A stretch of DNA of 37,587 nt from Sulfurimonas sp. (lineage in GTDB: Bacteria > Campylobacterota > Campylobacteria > Campylobacterales > Sulfurimonadaceae), in NCBI GenBank assembly GCA_027063505.1, contig JAMORO010000011.1, forward strand, positions 1-37,587, read 5' to 3'. The notes under the pieces are model-generated. The model was not told the DNA's origin, ran no database searches, and saw nothing but the letters and a program-made list of their open reading frames with translations. Within the stretch, counting starts at the first letter, position 1. Each line of letters opens with the position of its first letter. Positions 8,001-16,501 of the stretch are shown here, in pieces. The translations under genes were made by a program, and so were the position numbers.

Positions 8001-8259
8001 TAAAGACAGCAGTATTTGAACTCTGAGCATCTATACCTTCAACTGTACCACTACTACTTCTTGCATCAACTATAACAACCTTATTATTACCATTAACAAG
8101 AGTGATTGTTGTCGTTGATGCACTAATAGATGCAGACGATGTTACCGGAGGTGTTCCTCCTGATGATGTACTACCGCCACCATCAGAACCTCCACTACAT
8201 CCATTAAAGGATGCCACTAAAATTAGACTAAACAAAAATGTTATGACTTGAGATTTCAT
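5086..8259 (-). CDS. Large lipoprotein with Ig-like, FN3 and seven FG-GAP repeats
   Basis: The start at 8259 is chosen because GGAGGT lies 5 bases upstream; the earlier in-frame ATG at 8298 has no such site. The 1057-residue product begins with a signal peptide ending in FNGC (Cys21), a slightly atypical lipobox followed by a Gly/Ser-rich linker, so surface or periplasmic anchoring by lipid is likely. In order: an Ig-like (BIg-type) region at about 45-130, an FN3 domain at about 135-215, a PPC-like beta domain, a He_PIG-type putative Ig domain at about 345-440, seven FG-GAP-like repeats at about 460-815, and two PPC-like domains to the end. The repeats read as DDFGSSLAIDGNYIVIG variants. Such architecture suggests surface adhesion or binding; the ligand is unknown. 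Confidence 0.82.
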   Translation of the reverse strand: MKSQVITFLFSLILVASFNGCSGGSDGGGSTSSGGTPPVTSSASISASTTTITLVNGNNKVVIVDARSSSGTVEGIDAQSSNTAVFTVDTSSSPTLVVESKAVGSATLNILSDSGKTLSIPVTITAPIASNTIIPQNISASDGTYVDKIVVTWDAVVGADSYYIYKDDLLYSIGALNSFEDTSVNTTKTYSYTVKASVSGTLSDISSADTGYLSGYNSGGGGGAGIQAIPLVLGSETVGSVVLDATYTPVWYEFTAQKDEIYLIQWEDAFTDANYEGNVDVSAYQADTTTYYQYALSQTSDFKYEFSDEHSGNDFNGKYIKAVADEKVLLKVVRENGASSGSFMIKATHVIIAPANSAPTIAAIADQSSEVNIAVTISVDATDADTTDTLIYSASGLPSGLTIDPNSGVISGTPTTVESATVTVMVSDGTDSVSTSFNYSVTASTVVVSQDVNFTQELLPDSNVTDTSFAQTVNTDGTYVLSGALIEDGRSVVYLYKYNSSNTLEKVQKLEANASRSSDDFGSSLAIDGNYIVIGDKGYDSDTSNNDRGALFVFKNDGSGVFQKVATILGDNTSNEWLGVSVAIDGDYIVAGGGIADVNSSVYIFKNDGSDSFTLEQQIRPSDLQADVTDYFGSAVALNGTTLVVSAELKDSAKGAVYIFEKGATEWTQTGKLLSPNPDGNNYFGSDIAIDDDYLIVGESNGEVNTNNSGVAYIYKKDSNGSYALRATLEPDGEVSSSNYFGESVAISGSRVAVGAPNNNAVYIYENDGSDTFNQVFAIKSPDAGTYSKIGGDVALSGTSLVAGVGSHSVNAQLYVYTLPALSSSGVITKEGTDTNPFALSLDTLHRAQAVVGSANKSYYSFTTTVAGDYTIRGDNFTDESDISFGVSESSTGNAVTTGDEANLTKEIQRVSLEANTNYTLTVMDYNVDIRYDLIIETPTDNTITLTSGVKVEGNLVESGDFLWYSFDGVSGADYQILTEDLDNNDASYAGDIVVSVYKVDKTTPYEYATDANLVQQDIFDMDGLFIHVDTTEKVFVKIEGYNNTGTGPFALTVTQQ

Positions 8260-8335
8260 CTCACACCTCCATAAATAATAGAAATCATAACAATGCAAAT
8301 AAAGCGAAAAAAGTATTCTTTATAAGTTCATTTAC

Positions 8336-8364
8336 ATTATAAACTAGAGACCAAAGAACTTAAA
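8336..8364 (-). promoter_or_regulatory. Probable sigma-70 promoter of the lipoprotein gene
   Basis: On the minus strand TTTAAG (8359-8364), 17 bases and TATAAT (8336-8341) precede the lipoprotein ATG by about 75 bases. The rest of the 215-base gap (8260-8474) is very AT-rich with short dyads (for example 8367-8381, 7-bp arms). I see no gene in it. Confidence 0.5.
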
Positions 8365-8474
8365 ATAAAACTTAAAGTTTTACTCTATATTCATTAGTTT
8401 AATCCTACTAAACTTAAAAATCCTTTAAAATAGTAGTTATTATATGTATTAATTTCTTATCTTATTATTTTATC

Positions 8475-9320
8475 TTATATTATATTTGAATCAAAAACAG
8501 CTAGAAGGGAGATACTCTCTTCTCTTTTCACAATACGAAAATCATCAAAAGCATTTGCAGTTTCAATACAAACGAATTGTTTATAGTCACTACTTGTCAT
8601 ACCACTCATACGAGAACCTTTTTCAATCCATGGGTTCCAAACAATAGTTGACTTTGATTCTTCTGCAGAGATACTAATAACTCTATTTTGATCCTCTAAA
8701 GTTATTATTTTTGCCTCTCCATCATACACTCTATCAACTTCCTGATCTATCTTTATAAAAGTGAGCTGATGATGCTTTTCATCTTTTAATGTATCAACAT
8801 AAATTTGACCTTCTAAGCCCTTTATTTTTATTTCACAGATCTCTGTAACAGATAAGTAACTATGAAGTGCTTGTGTTATCATAAACTCTTTTTGATCAAG
8901 ATTTTTTGTTATAATCTCTACACTTAAAGTTTCAGACACTATGAAAATCACTTCAAGTTCAAACTTATAGTCCCAAATAGCACGACTCTCTTTAGTATCT
9001 TTTAGGAGGAACTTTACCTCTGTCTGAGTCTCACTCATTTCATTAATTTCTATGAGCTTAAAGAGTGCTGTACGAGCAAATCCATGAGCAGGCATACTCT
9101 TATCTAGTACTCCAAAACGAGGCCAACAGATAGGAATACCTCCACGAATAGCCTTTCCATACTCAAAGTCACTTGTAGAACTCAGCCACAGGATATCTTC
9201 TCTTCTATGGCGTTTATACTCAAAAATATGTGCACCCTGTAGTGCTATCTTCGCTGATGCAACAGCATTTTTCACCTCAATATACTCAAATCCATTCTCA
9301 AAACTTTTGATTACATTCAT
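8475..9320 (-). CDS. D-hexose-6-phosphate mutarotase (YeaD family)
   Basis: A 281-residue cytoplasmic protein of the aldose-1-epimerase fold. Key elements are RGGIPICWPRFG (about 59-70), His79 in AHGFAR, His153 in ALHSY, the WNPW segment (about 228-231) and Glu253 in CIETAN, which correspond to the two catalytic histidines and general-base glutamate of YeaD-type enzymes. These interconvert alpha and beta anomers of glucose-6-phosphate and related sugars. It begins 1 base after the transporter stop, so it is co-transcribed with the sugar transporter and the HAD phosphatase, and its likely job is anomer balance of imported or internal hexose phosphates. Confidence 0.88.
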   Translation of the reverse strand: MNVIKSFENGFEYIEVKNAVASAKIALQGAHIFEYKRHRREDILWLSSTSDFEYGKAIRGGIPICWPRFGVLDKSMPAHGFARTALFKLIEINEMSETQTEVKFLLKDTKESRAIWDYKFELEVIFIVSETLSVEIITKNLDQKEFMITQALHSYLSVTEICEIKIKGLEGQIYVDTLKDEKHHQLTFIKIDQEVDRVYDGEAKIITLEDQNRVISISAEESKSTIVWNPWIEKGSRMSGMTSSDYKQFVCIETANAFDDFRIVKREESISLLAVFDSNII

Positions 9321-9321
9321 C

Positions 9322-10554
9322 TTATAAATGCCACTCTTTCATTGTGTGTCCTTTTAAACCATAAAATAGAATAACTCCATAACAGATAGCACCATAAAGA
9401 TAAGCCCCTTGCATCCCACTAAAAGTAGCAATTTTCCCAAAAATCAAAGGAAGAAGAGCACCTCCGGCTATCGCCATAATAAGAAGGGCTGAAGCTTTAG
9501 CTGTATGCACTCCTAAATTTTCTAATGCTAAAGGCCAGATAGTAGGCCAAACCAGAGCATTAGATAGTCCAAGAAGTGCTACAAATGTTACACTATTTGG
9601 CAGTGTCATAATCCCACTCCATCCCCATAAAACATCAGATACAGATGTAGAAGTTGTAGAGCTAAATGCTACCCCAACTAAAAGAAGTGTCCCTAAAACA
9701 GAAGAGCCTATAAGCGCTCTTTTTTGAGAGATAAATTTCGGTATAAAAAGTACTCCAACAAGATAGGAAAGCACCATAAAAACCATCGTATAAGAGGTAA
9801 GTGCTGTTGCATTTGCGACACCTAGACTCTGTGCATAAAGGCCTATAGTATCTCCAGCAATCACCTCAATCCCAACATAAAAGAAAAGAGCTACTGCCCC
9901 TAAAATCACCCGAGGATAAGCAAATATACTAGCAGAATCACTCTCCTGTTTCTCAAAAGCCACCTCTTTAAGAGAAGAGAACTTCACAAAAAAAGCTAAG
10001 CCGCCAAGTATAAACGCCATCACAAGATAGGGTTTTATAAGTTGTGTAGCAATACTCTGTAGTTCAAGAGAAGAGAGAGTCTCTACACTTCCAAGCCCTG
10101 AAAAGATAAAAACACTAAAAACAAGAGGTGCTAAAACACCTGCACTTTTGTTTATAAGTCCCATGATGCTTATTCGCATCGCTGCACTCTCAATGGGACC
10201 GAGTAAAACTATGTATGGATTAGACGCTGTTTGCAGAAGAGTAAGCCCTGTTCCAAGTGTAAAAAGTGCTGCTAAGAAGAGTCCAAACATAGCGTTTAAT
10301 GCAGCGGGAATAAAAAGAAGACTTCCAAAAGCCATCACTCCAAGACCTAAACTCATACCTCGTTTATAGCCAACTTTCTCAAGAACAAACGCCATAGGAA
10401 ATGCCATCACAGTATATGCGATGTAAAATGCGAAAGTAACAAAAAGAGCCTCAAGATCACTCAAGTCACAGATCACTTTTAAAAAGGGAATAAGTGAGCC
10501 ATTAAGCCATGTTACAAAACCAAAGATAAAAAAGAGTATGCCTATGATTATCAT
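9322..10554 (-). CDS. gluP: MFS sugar transporter of the FucP/GluP type
   Basis: A 410-residue protein with 12 predicted membrane helices and the signatures of the fucose/glucose-galactose:H+ symporter branch: FFIFGFVTWLNGSLIPFLK near the start and GTGLTLLQTASNPYIVLLGP at about 100-119. FucP/GluP proteins import glucose, galactose, fucose or related sugars with protons or sodium. The ATG overlaps the upstream HAD stop (ATGA), so translation is coupled, and the mutarotase follows after 1 base. Substrate specificity is inferred from the family and neighbouring mutarotase; glucose or another hexose is most likely. Confidence 0.87.
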   Translation of the reverse strand: MIIIGILFFIFGFVTWLNGSLIPFLKVICDLSDLEALFVTFAFYIAYTVMAFPMAFVLEKVGYKRGMSLGLGVMAFGSLLFIPAALNAMFGLFLAALFTLGTGLTLLQTASNPYIVLLGPIESAAMRISIMGLINKSAGVLAPLVFSVFIFSGLGSVETLSSLELQSIATQLIKPYLVMAFILGGLAFFVKFSSLKEVAFEKQESDSASIFAYPRVILGAVALFFYVGIEVIAGDTIGLYAQSLGVANATALTSYTMVFMVLSYLVGVLFIPKFISQKRALIGSSVLGTLLLVGVAFSSTTSTSVSDVLWGWSGIMTLPNSVTFVALLGLSNALVWPTIWPLALENLGVHTAKASALLIMAIAGGALLPLIFGKIATFSGMQGAYLYGAICYGVILFYGLKGHTMKEWHL

Positions 10555-11378
10555 CCTCTTAAACTCTCTAGATATTTTGAAACGCCATCTTCATCATTTG
10601 TCTCTTTGAGAACAATGTCCGCTGCATCTTTCACTTCAGGCTGTGCATTTCCCATGGCAACTGCAGTTGCTGCTAACTCAAACATCCCTATATCATTAAA
10701 GTTATCACCAAAAACAGTAAGCTTATTTAAATCAAACCCGAGAGCTTCACTTACACTCTTTATGCCGTGAGACTTATCTGCCTCAGGATGGAGTATAGTT
10801 AAAAAGTAACATCCAACATAGGCTTCAGGAGCTAAAATAAACTTTAGCGTATTACCAAACTTATCTTCTAAATGCTCATGTAGTTCTCGGAGTTGGGACT
10901 CCTCACCCATATAGACTATCTTAAAGTTTTTCTCAGCGGCTCTAAGTCCCCTAAAACTTTGAAGATTATCATCACTTGAGTAGCGTTTAAGTACCTCTTT
11001 TTGATAGCTATTTAAGATGGTGTCATGTAAAAAGCCCTCTTTTAAGCTCTTTTCATCTTCAAGGGAGAGTAAAAAAGGGTAGATTCCAAACTTCCACCCC
11101 TCCTCTATAATCATATCAGTTGCATCCCTACCCAGTGTTTTTGTCTCTATAATTTTTTTATCCATTGTAGCGATAAGAGCACCATCAAGTAAAATCATCG
11201 GAGCATTTACAGAGACTCCCTCTAAGAACTGTGCCGTTTTCATATAGGTTCTCGCAGTTGCAATTCCCATAATGTTCTCTTTTGCATACTCGTTCCAGAT
11301 TTTTTTAGTATAATCACTTAGAGATAAGTCCGTATTTAAAAATGTATGGTCTAAATCAGTTATGTATATTTTTTTCAT
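10551..11378 (-). CDS. Cof-type HAD-superfamily sugar phosphatase
   Basis: The start is placed at ATG 11378, giving 275 residues that begin MKKIYITDLDHTF; a longer reading from 11441 would add 21 residues unlike the family. Motif I is DLDHTFLNTD (nucleophile Asp8, acid Asp10), a lysine is in DKSHGIKS, and motif IV is GDNFNDIGMFE. A cap domain of Cof type lies between them. Such enzymes dephosphorylate sugar phosphates and other small metabolites in the cytoplasm. It is the first gene of the HAD-transporter-mutarotase operon. There is no ribosome site: an extended -10 box ends only 6 bases before the ATG, so the mRNA may be leaderless. Confidence 0.85.
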   Translation of the reverse strand: MKKIYITDLDHTFLNTDLSLSDYTKKIWNEYAKENIMGIATARTYMKTAQFLEGVSVNAPMILLDGALIATMDKKIIETKTLGRDATDMIIEEGWKFGIYPFLLSLEDEKSLKEGFLHDTILNSYQKEVLKRYSSDDNLQSFRGLRAAEKNFKIVYMGEESQLRELHEHLEDKFGNTLKFILAPEAYVGCYFLTILHPEADKSHGIKSVSEALGFDLNKLTVFGDNFNDIGMFELAATAVAMGNAQPEVKDAADIVLKETNDEDGVSKYLESLRG

Positions 11379-11384
11379 AACATG

Positions 11385-11390
11385 ATTATA
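11385..11390 (-). promoter_or_regulatory. Extended -10 box implying a leaderless mRNA
   Basis: TGT-TATAAT on the minus strand ends 6 bases before the HAD gene ATG at 11378, placing the expected transcription start on the A of the start codon. There is no Shine-Dalgarno sequence. Confidence 0.5.
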
Positions 11391-11413
11391 ACAAAAATCA
11401 GAAAGGTTCAGTG

Positions 11414-12115
11414 GTGAAAAAAGCAGTAGTGACAGGTGCAAGTTCAGGGATAGGAGAAGCTATAGTCAAAAGACTTCTTACATTAGGCTATAGCGTTTTA
11501 GGGGTGAGTCGAACCATCACAAGTAAACAGTTTGAGAGTGAACACTTCAGTGCACTTCAAGCAGATCTCTCCGATGAGAAAGAGACTCTGTCTCTATGTA
11601 AAAAGCTTCAAAAAGAGGAGCTCTTCATTCTTATAAATGCAGCAGGTTTTGGAAAGTTTGAACCACATGAAGAGCTAAGTTTCAAAACCATTACAACTAT
11701 GACATTTTTAAACCTAACCGCGCCTATGCTTCTAAGTAACACGCTACTGAGAAGTCTCAAAAAAAATGATGGCTACCTCATCAACATAAACTCTATAGAG
11801 GCTCTACGAGCGAGTAAATTTGCAGCTGTCTACTCTGCTACAAAAGCGGGGCTTAAAGCCTTTGGAGACTCTCTTTTTGAAGAGACACGTAAAAGTGGTC
11901 TCAGCATCACGAACATTAACCCTGATATGACAGAGTCCTCATTTTATGATGCTCTTCGTTTTGATGTCAGTACAAAAGAGGATGAAAAACTTTTTGCAGA
12001 AGATATTGCGGATGCGGTGAGTCATATTCTCACTATGCGAAAAGGTGCAGTAGTGAGTGAGTACACACTAAGAAGTTTAAAGTTTGGGATCTCTAAAAAA
12101 AAGGTAAGTTTATGA
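11414..12115 (+). CDS. Short-chain dehydrogenase/reductase (classical SDR)
   Basis: A 233-residue NAD(P)-dependent SDR. Seen directly: the cofactor loop TGASSGIG at about 7-14, the NAAG motif (INAAGFG), Ser in the NSIEALRAS stretch and the catalytic YSATK (Tyr-x3-Lys). Such enzymes interconvert alcohols and ketones; the substrate is not readable. Two GTG codons are possible starts; GTG 11414 is preferred because AAAGG is 7 bases away, against 4 bases for GTG 11411. It is divergent from the HAD gene in a very short gap and overlaps the 3' end of the fliT-like gene by 6 bases. Confidence 0.85.
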   Translation: MKKAVVTGASSGIGEAIVKRLLTLGYSVLGVSRTITSKQFESEHFSALQADLSDEKETLSLCKKLQKEELFILINAAGFGKFEPHEELSFKTITTMTFLNLTAPMLLSNTLLRSLKKNDGYLININSIEALRASKFAAVYSATKAGLKAFGDSLFEETRKSGLSITNINPDMTESSFYDALRFDVSTKEDEKLFAEDIADAVSHILTMRKGAVVSEYTLRSLKFGISKKKVSL

Positions 12116-12364
12116 TTTTATATCTAGTTTGTTACTGTTAGGTTCTTGTGTTGATTTTAAGAAGTTAAGATTTTTTTGAATCTGTTTCATTGAAGTTGCA
12201 GTCTCTTCTTGAAGAGTATAAACAAGTTCAGAAGCCTCTCTTACAAGATATAAAGCTTCAGTCATCTCTTCTTTATTCTCTAGTTGTGGAATATCTTCCA
12301 TCAACTTTGAAATTTTATCTGTATCTTTTTCAACTAGGGCAATCTTTAGCTGATTAAGCCACAT
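12110..12364 (-). CDS. Small coiled-coil protein in the fliT position
   Basis: The 84-residue product is predicted fully helical, acidic, with no membrane segment. I do not recognise it by sequence, but it overlaps the end of fliS by 11 bases and follows fliD-fliS, the position taken in many genomes by the small helical export chaperone FliT, which binds FliD. A FliT-like role is therefore inference from size, helicity and place. Its stop overlaps the convergent SDR gene. Confidence 0.6.
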   Translation of the reverse strand: MWLNQLKIALVEKDTDKISKLMEDIPQLENKEEMTEALYLVREASELVYTLQEETATSMKQIQKNLNFLKSTQEPNSNKLDIKS

Positions 12365-12725
12365 TCGTAGATTCTCTCCATGCTTCTAAAAGACCTTTAA
12401 AAACTTTTGAACACTCATCTATCTTCGTTGTATCATTTTGAACAAGTGCTTCTGAGAGTAGCTGAATTTGGTAGTTATAAAGTCCACTAAGGTAAACTGA
12501 AATATCACCTGCACTCATATCCAAAACTTCAATTAACTCAACAATAATACTAATAGAACGATTTGTCCAGTAAAATTTCTTCTCGATATTTTCATCTTTC
12601 ATCGCTTTTTTTGCCTGCGCATTAAAACGAAGAACTCCTTCGTAAAGCATTGAGATTAACTTCTCTGGAGATTCTATTCCTATATTGTTTTGAGTATAAA
12701 TATTGTGAGCTAAATTTGGTGACAT
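12354..12725 (-). CDS. fliS: Flagellin export chaperone FliS
   Basis: With a start at ATG 12725 the product is 123 residues, the usual FliS length. AAAGGA lies 6-7 bases upstream, whereas the longer reading from 12764 has no ribosome site. Recognisable features are the N-terminal NIYTQNNIGIESPEKLISMLYEG, matching the conserved tyrosine plus SP-x-L-I-x-x-LY-x-G pattern, and an all-helical remainder. FliS binds the C-terminus of unexported flagellin in the cytoplasm and delivers it to the export gate. It lies between fliD and the fliT-like gene on one transcript. Confidence 0.9.
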   Translation of the reverse strand: MSPNLAHNIYTQNNIGIESPEKLISMLYEGVLRFNAQAKKAMKDENIEKKFYWTNRSISIIVELIEVLDMSAGDISVYLSGLYNYQIQLLSEALVQNDTTKIDECSKVFKGLLEAWRESTNVA

Positions 12726-12819
12726 GTCAAATCCTTTTTCGTCATCATTTTTTGTTTCTTTCATGGTAAGTACATCGACCTCTCTCTTAATTTCTTTAGA
12801 GTTATTTGACTAAATACTC

Positions 12820-14208
12820 TTATTTGTTCGCTGCAATTTCTGCATTTATCATCTGAGTAAACATATCTGAGGCATTATTAAACCTACTGATCATTAAGTC
12901 ATAAGCAGCAAAACGTTTTGCCATTATGTTATAACTACTATTTAGACGTTCAACTGCTCTTTCTCTCTGCTCATTTAAAGATTCCATTCTTGTATCTATA
13001 GACTCTTTATAGTCATCTAAAATATTTCCATACTTACTATACTTTGCCACTTCGTCTTCAAGTTCAGCAAAAACACCATCCACTTGAAGTGTCGTTCCAT
13101 CATCTTTTGTAAAAGTACCACCTACAAAAAATGCTTGTACACTTGTTGGATCATTATCTAACTTTTCACCTAATGTATCACTGTCTAAAGAGAGCCTTCC
13201 ATCTGAATCAAGCTCTATTCCAAAATCTTCAAGCTTTCCTGCACCGCCACCCACAATAGAAAGCATATTCACTAACGAAGATTTCATACTTTTGATTGTA
13301 CTATCACTCGAAAAGACACCTCTTTCTGAAGCTTCTTGAGAAGACTTTGTGTCAGTATTTAACTGTGTCATTGCAGAGTTATATTTATCTACAAAGTTAG
13401 TTATTCTCTCTTCTATATGCTCTCTATCTTGTTTTACACTGACATTTACAACTTTTCCTATTTCTGCTTCTTTTAGAGTAAGTGTCACTCCAGCTAAGAG
13501 ATCATCAACTTCATTATTAGTTCGAGTAATTGAAACACCATTGAACTTAAAACTAGCATCTTCTGCAGGTTGCACATTAGCCATGTCTGTAGTTAGTGCT
13601 GTATTTAATTTTTCACCTGCTCCAACAACATCTGTAATAGCTATCTCTTGATTTGTTCCCGTATTGGCTGCACTCAAAAGCAATCGGAAATCACCATTAG
13701 CAACTTGAACAATAGTCGCATTTACACTCTCCCCAGCATCTTTATTTATTGAATCTTTAATACTTTCTAGAGTTGTACTTGCATCATAACTAAATGTAAA
13801 TGTTTCACTACCAACAGTTAGTTCTAACTCTCCACTTCCTGTAGCTATTTTTGCATCACGTGAACCAAAAGTACCACTCTGTTCTATCTCTTTTGTTGCT
13901 AACTTTTCAACTTCTATTGTAAAGTCTTGAATATCACTACTCTCTTTAGCACTAACAGTTACAGCATCTTCATCACTAGTACTTGCAGTACGAGACTCAA
14001 AAACACCATATTCGGTTAAACTTTTAAGACTTTCATAAACATTATCCATATATGCATCTACAACATTATAAGCATCCAGTTTACTGTTTTCTGTTTTTAA
14101 ACGAGCATCAACAGGAGCTACAAACTTTGCTTCATCTGCTGCTCTTAGTTGATCAAGAACATCTTGTGTAAGTATGCTAGATCCCGCTCCAAGTGATGAT
14201 ATACCCAT
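12820..14208 (-). CDS. fliD: Flagellar filament cap protein FliD (HAP2)
   Basis: A 462-residue protein with the short FliD N-terminus (MGISSLGAGSSILTQDVLDQ), an Ig-like variable middle, and a helical C-terminal D0/D1 part with heptad character (about 385-455). FliD is exported and forms the cap under which flagellin subunits polymerise. The ATG is preceded by an AAAGGA ribosome site. A textbook FliA promoter lies 54-80 bases upstream. It heads the fliD-fliS-fliT-like operon and is divergent from pseB, linking filament assembly to glycosylation genes. Confidence 0.93.
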   Translation of the reverse strand: MGISSLGAGSSILTQDVLDQLRAADEAKFVAPVDARLKTENSKLDAYNVVDAYMDNVYESLKSLTEYGVFESRTASTSDEDAVTVSAKESSDIQDFTIEVEKLATKEIEQSGTFGSRDAKIATGSGELELTVGSETFTFSYDASTTLESIKDSINKDAGESVNATIVQVANGDFRLLLSAANTGTNQEIAITDVVGAGEKLNTALTTDMANVQPAEDASFKFNGVSITRTNNEVDDLLAGVTLTLKEAEIGKVVNVSVKQDREHIEERITNFVDKYNSAMTQLNTDTKSSQEASERGVFSSDSTIKSMKSSLVNMLSIVGGGAGKLEDFGIELDSDGRLSLDSDTLGEKLDNDPTSVQAFFVGGTFTKDDGTTLQVDGVFAELEDEVAKYSKYGNILDDYKESIDTRMESLNEQRERAVERLNSSYNIMAKRFAAYDLMISRFNNASDMFTQMINAEIAANK

Positions 14209-14261
14209 AACAAATCCTTTTGTTTAATAATCTTTCATTATTCCAATTTATATTAACTATT

Positions 14262-14288
14262 ATATCGGTTATTTTTATTATTTATTTA
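14262..14288 (-). promoter_or_regulatory. Sigma-28 (FliA) promoter of fliD
   Basis: On the minus strand TAAA (14285-14288), exactly 15 bases and ACCGATAT (14262-14269) match the FliA consensus TAAA-N15-GCCGATAA closely. The same TAAA-N15-ACCGATAT arrangement occurs upstream of flagellin in this window, which supports both. Confidence 0.85.
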
Positions 14289-14311
14289 ACTCTATATCTA
14301 TAAATTTAATA

Positions 14312-14333
14312 TTGGTACTTTTTATGCTAGAAT
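14312..14333 (+). promoter_or_regulatory. pseB promoter: sigma-54-like site overlapping an extended -10
   Basis: TTGGTAC and TGCT are placed so that GG and GC are exactly 10 bases apart, as required for RpoN (-24/-12), though the -12 half is one base from consensus. The same TGC also forms an extended -10 with TAGAAT (14328-14333). Either sigma factor could be used; the sequence does not decide. Confidence 0.45.
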
Positions 14334-14353
14334 AGATGTAATCTATAAAATAG

Positions 14354-15373
<1,020 letters not shown>

Positions 15374-16501
15374 ATGCTTAGTTACTCTACACAACTAATA
15401 GATGAAAATGATATAAATGTTGTTATTGATGTTCTTAAAAGTGACTTCTTAGCACAAGGACCAAAAGTTGAACAATTTGAACAAGATCTGTGTGCCTATA
15501 CTGGAGCAAAACATGCCATTGCTTTTAACTCTGCAACCTCAGCACTTCACGGAGCCTATAGTGTCTATGGTATAACACAAGGGGATGAAGTAATCACCTC
15601 CCCAATAAGTTTTGTTGCCACTTCAAATATGTTTGTAGAGTTAGGTGCAACACCTGTTTGGTGTGATGTAAAACTTGATGGAAATATTGATGAAAGCAAA
15701 ATCGAAGCACTAATAACAAAAAGAACAAAAGCAATAGTACCTATTGATTTTGCAGGAAAACCTGTTGCTATTGAGAAGATAAATGCGATTGCTAAACAAC
15801 ATAACCTTTTAGTGATTCAAGATGCAGCCCATGCACTTGGTTCTAGTATAAATGGTGATAAAGTTGGCTCTTTCTCAGATATGACTATATTTAGTTTTCA
15901 TGCTATAAAACCCATTACTACAAGTGAGGGTGGTGCTGTACTTACTAACAATGAGAAGTATGCTAAAGCTTTACGACTCTTTCGCTCCCATGGAATTATA
16001 AAAAAGCAACTCTGGAGTTCAGATATGGTAAGTATGGGCTATAATCTTCGTATGACAGAAGTAGCTGCAGCTCTTGGCTCTTCACAACTCCAAAAGCTTG
16101 ATACTTTTATACAAAAACGTAATAAAATTTCTGATTACTTTGATAATAGATTTAAAAATGAGAAACTTTTTTTAACCCAAAAACTAGAATCTAATACTAT
16201 AAGTTCAAGACACCTCTACCCTATCATCCTCAACCCTGAACTTCACTGCCTAAAAGAAGATATCTTTAAAGAACTTCAAGAGAGAGGACTCGGTGTGCAG
16301 GTGCACTACAGACCTATCTATCAAAACTCCTTTTATAAAGAAAAATTTGGGAAGACTGTACTTCCTGTGGCTAATGATTTCTACCTCTCAGAGATTTCTA
16401 TACCCTGTAATCAAACGATGAGTATGAAAGATGCAGAGTATGTAGCAGATACATTTTTAGATGTTATCCATAAATATTCCCACAGAGGATGTAGTTTCTG
16501 A
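15374..16501 (+). CDS. pseC: UDP-4-amino-4,6-dideoxy-N-acetyl-beta-L-altrosamine transaminase
   Basis: A 375-residue PLP enzyme of the DegT/DnrJ/EryC1 sugar aminotransferase family. The Schiff-base lysine is Lys179 in FSFHAIKPITTSEGG, and the phosphate-binding QDAAHALGS precedes it by about 30 residues. It transfers an amino group from glutamate to C4 of the PseB product. The ATG directly follows the pseB stop, with AAGAGAAG upstream as the ribosome site, and the stop overlaps the pseF ATG (TGATG). The downstream acyl-transfer step would normally be done by PseH, which is not found in the window. Confidence 0.95.
   Translation: MLSYSTQLIDENDINVVIDVLKSDFLAQGPKVEQFEQDLCAYTGAKHAIAFNSATSALHGAYSVYGITQGDEVITSPISFVATSNMFVELGATPVWCDVKLDGNIDESKIEALITKRTKAIVPIDFAGKPVAIEKINAIAKQHNLLVIQDAAHALGSSINGDKVGSFSDMTIFSFHAIKPITTSEGGAVLTNNEKYAKALRLFRSHGIIKKQLWSSDMVSMGYNLRMTEVAAALGSSQLQKLDTFIQKRNKISDYFDNRFKNEKLFLTQKLESNTISSRHLYPIILNPELHCLKEDIFKELQERGLGVQVHYRPIYQNSFYKEKFGKTVLPVANDFYLSEISIPCNQTMSMKDAEYVADTFLDVIHKYSHRGCSF

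Noticed and set aside
8260..8298. Upstream ATG at 8298 as the start of the large lipoprotein
   Set aside because: It adds 13 residues before a clean signal peptide and has no ribosome site, whereas ATG 8259 has GGAGGT 5 bases upstream.
12726..12764. Upstream ATG of fliS
   Set aside because: No ribosome site precedes it, and the shorter form has normal length and AAAGGA upstream.
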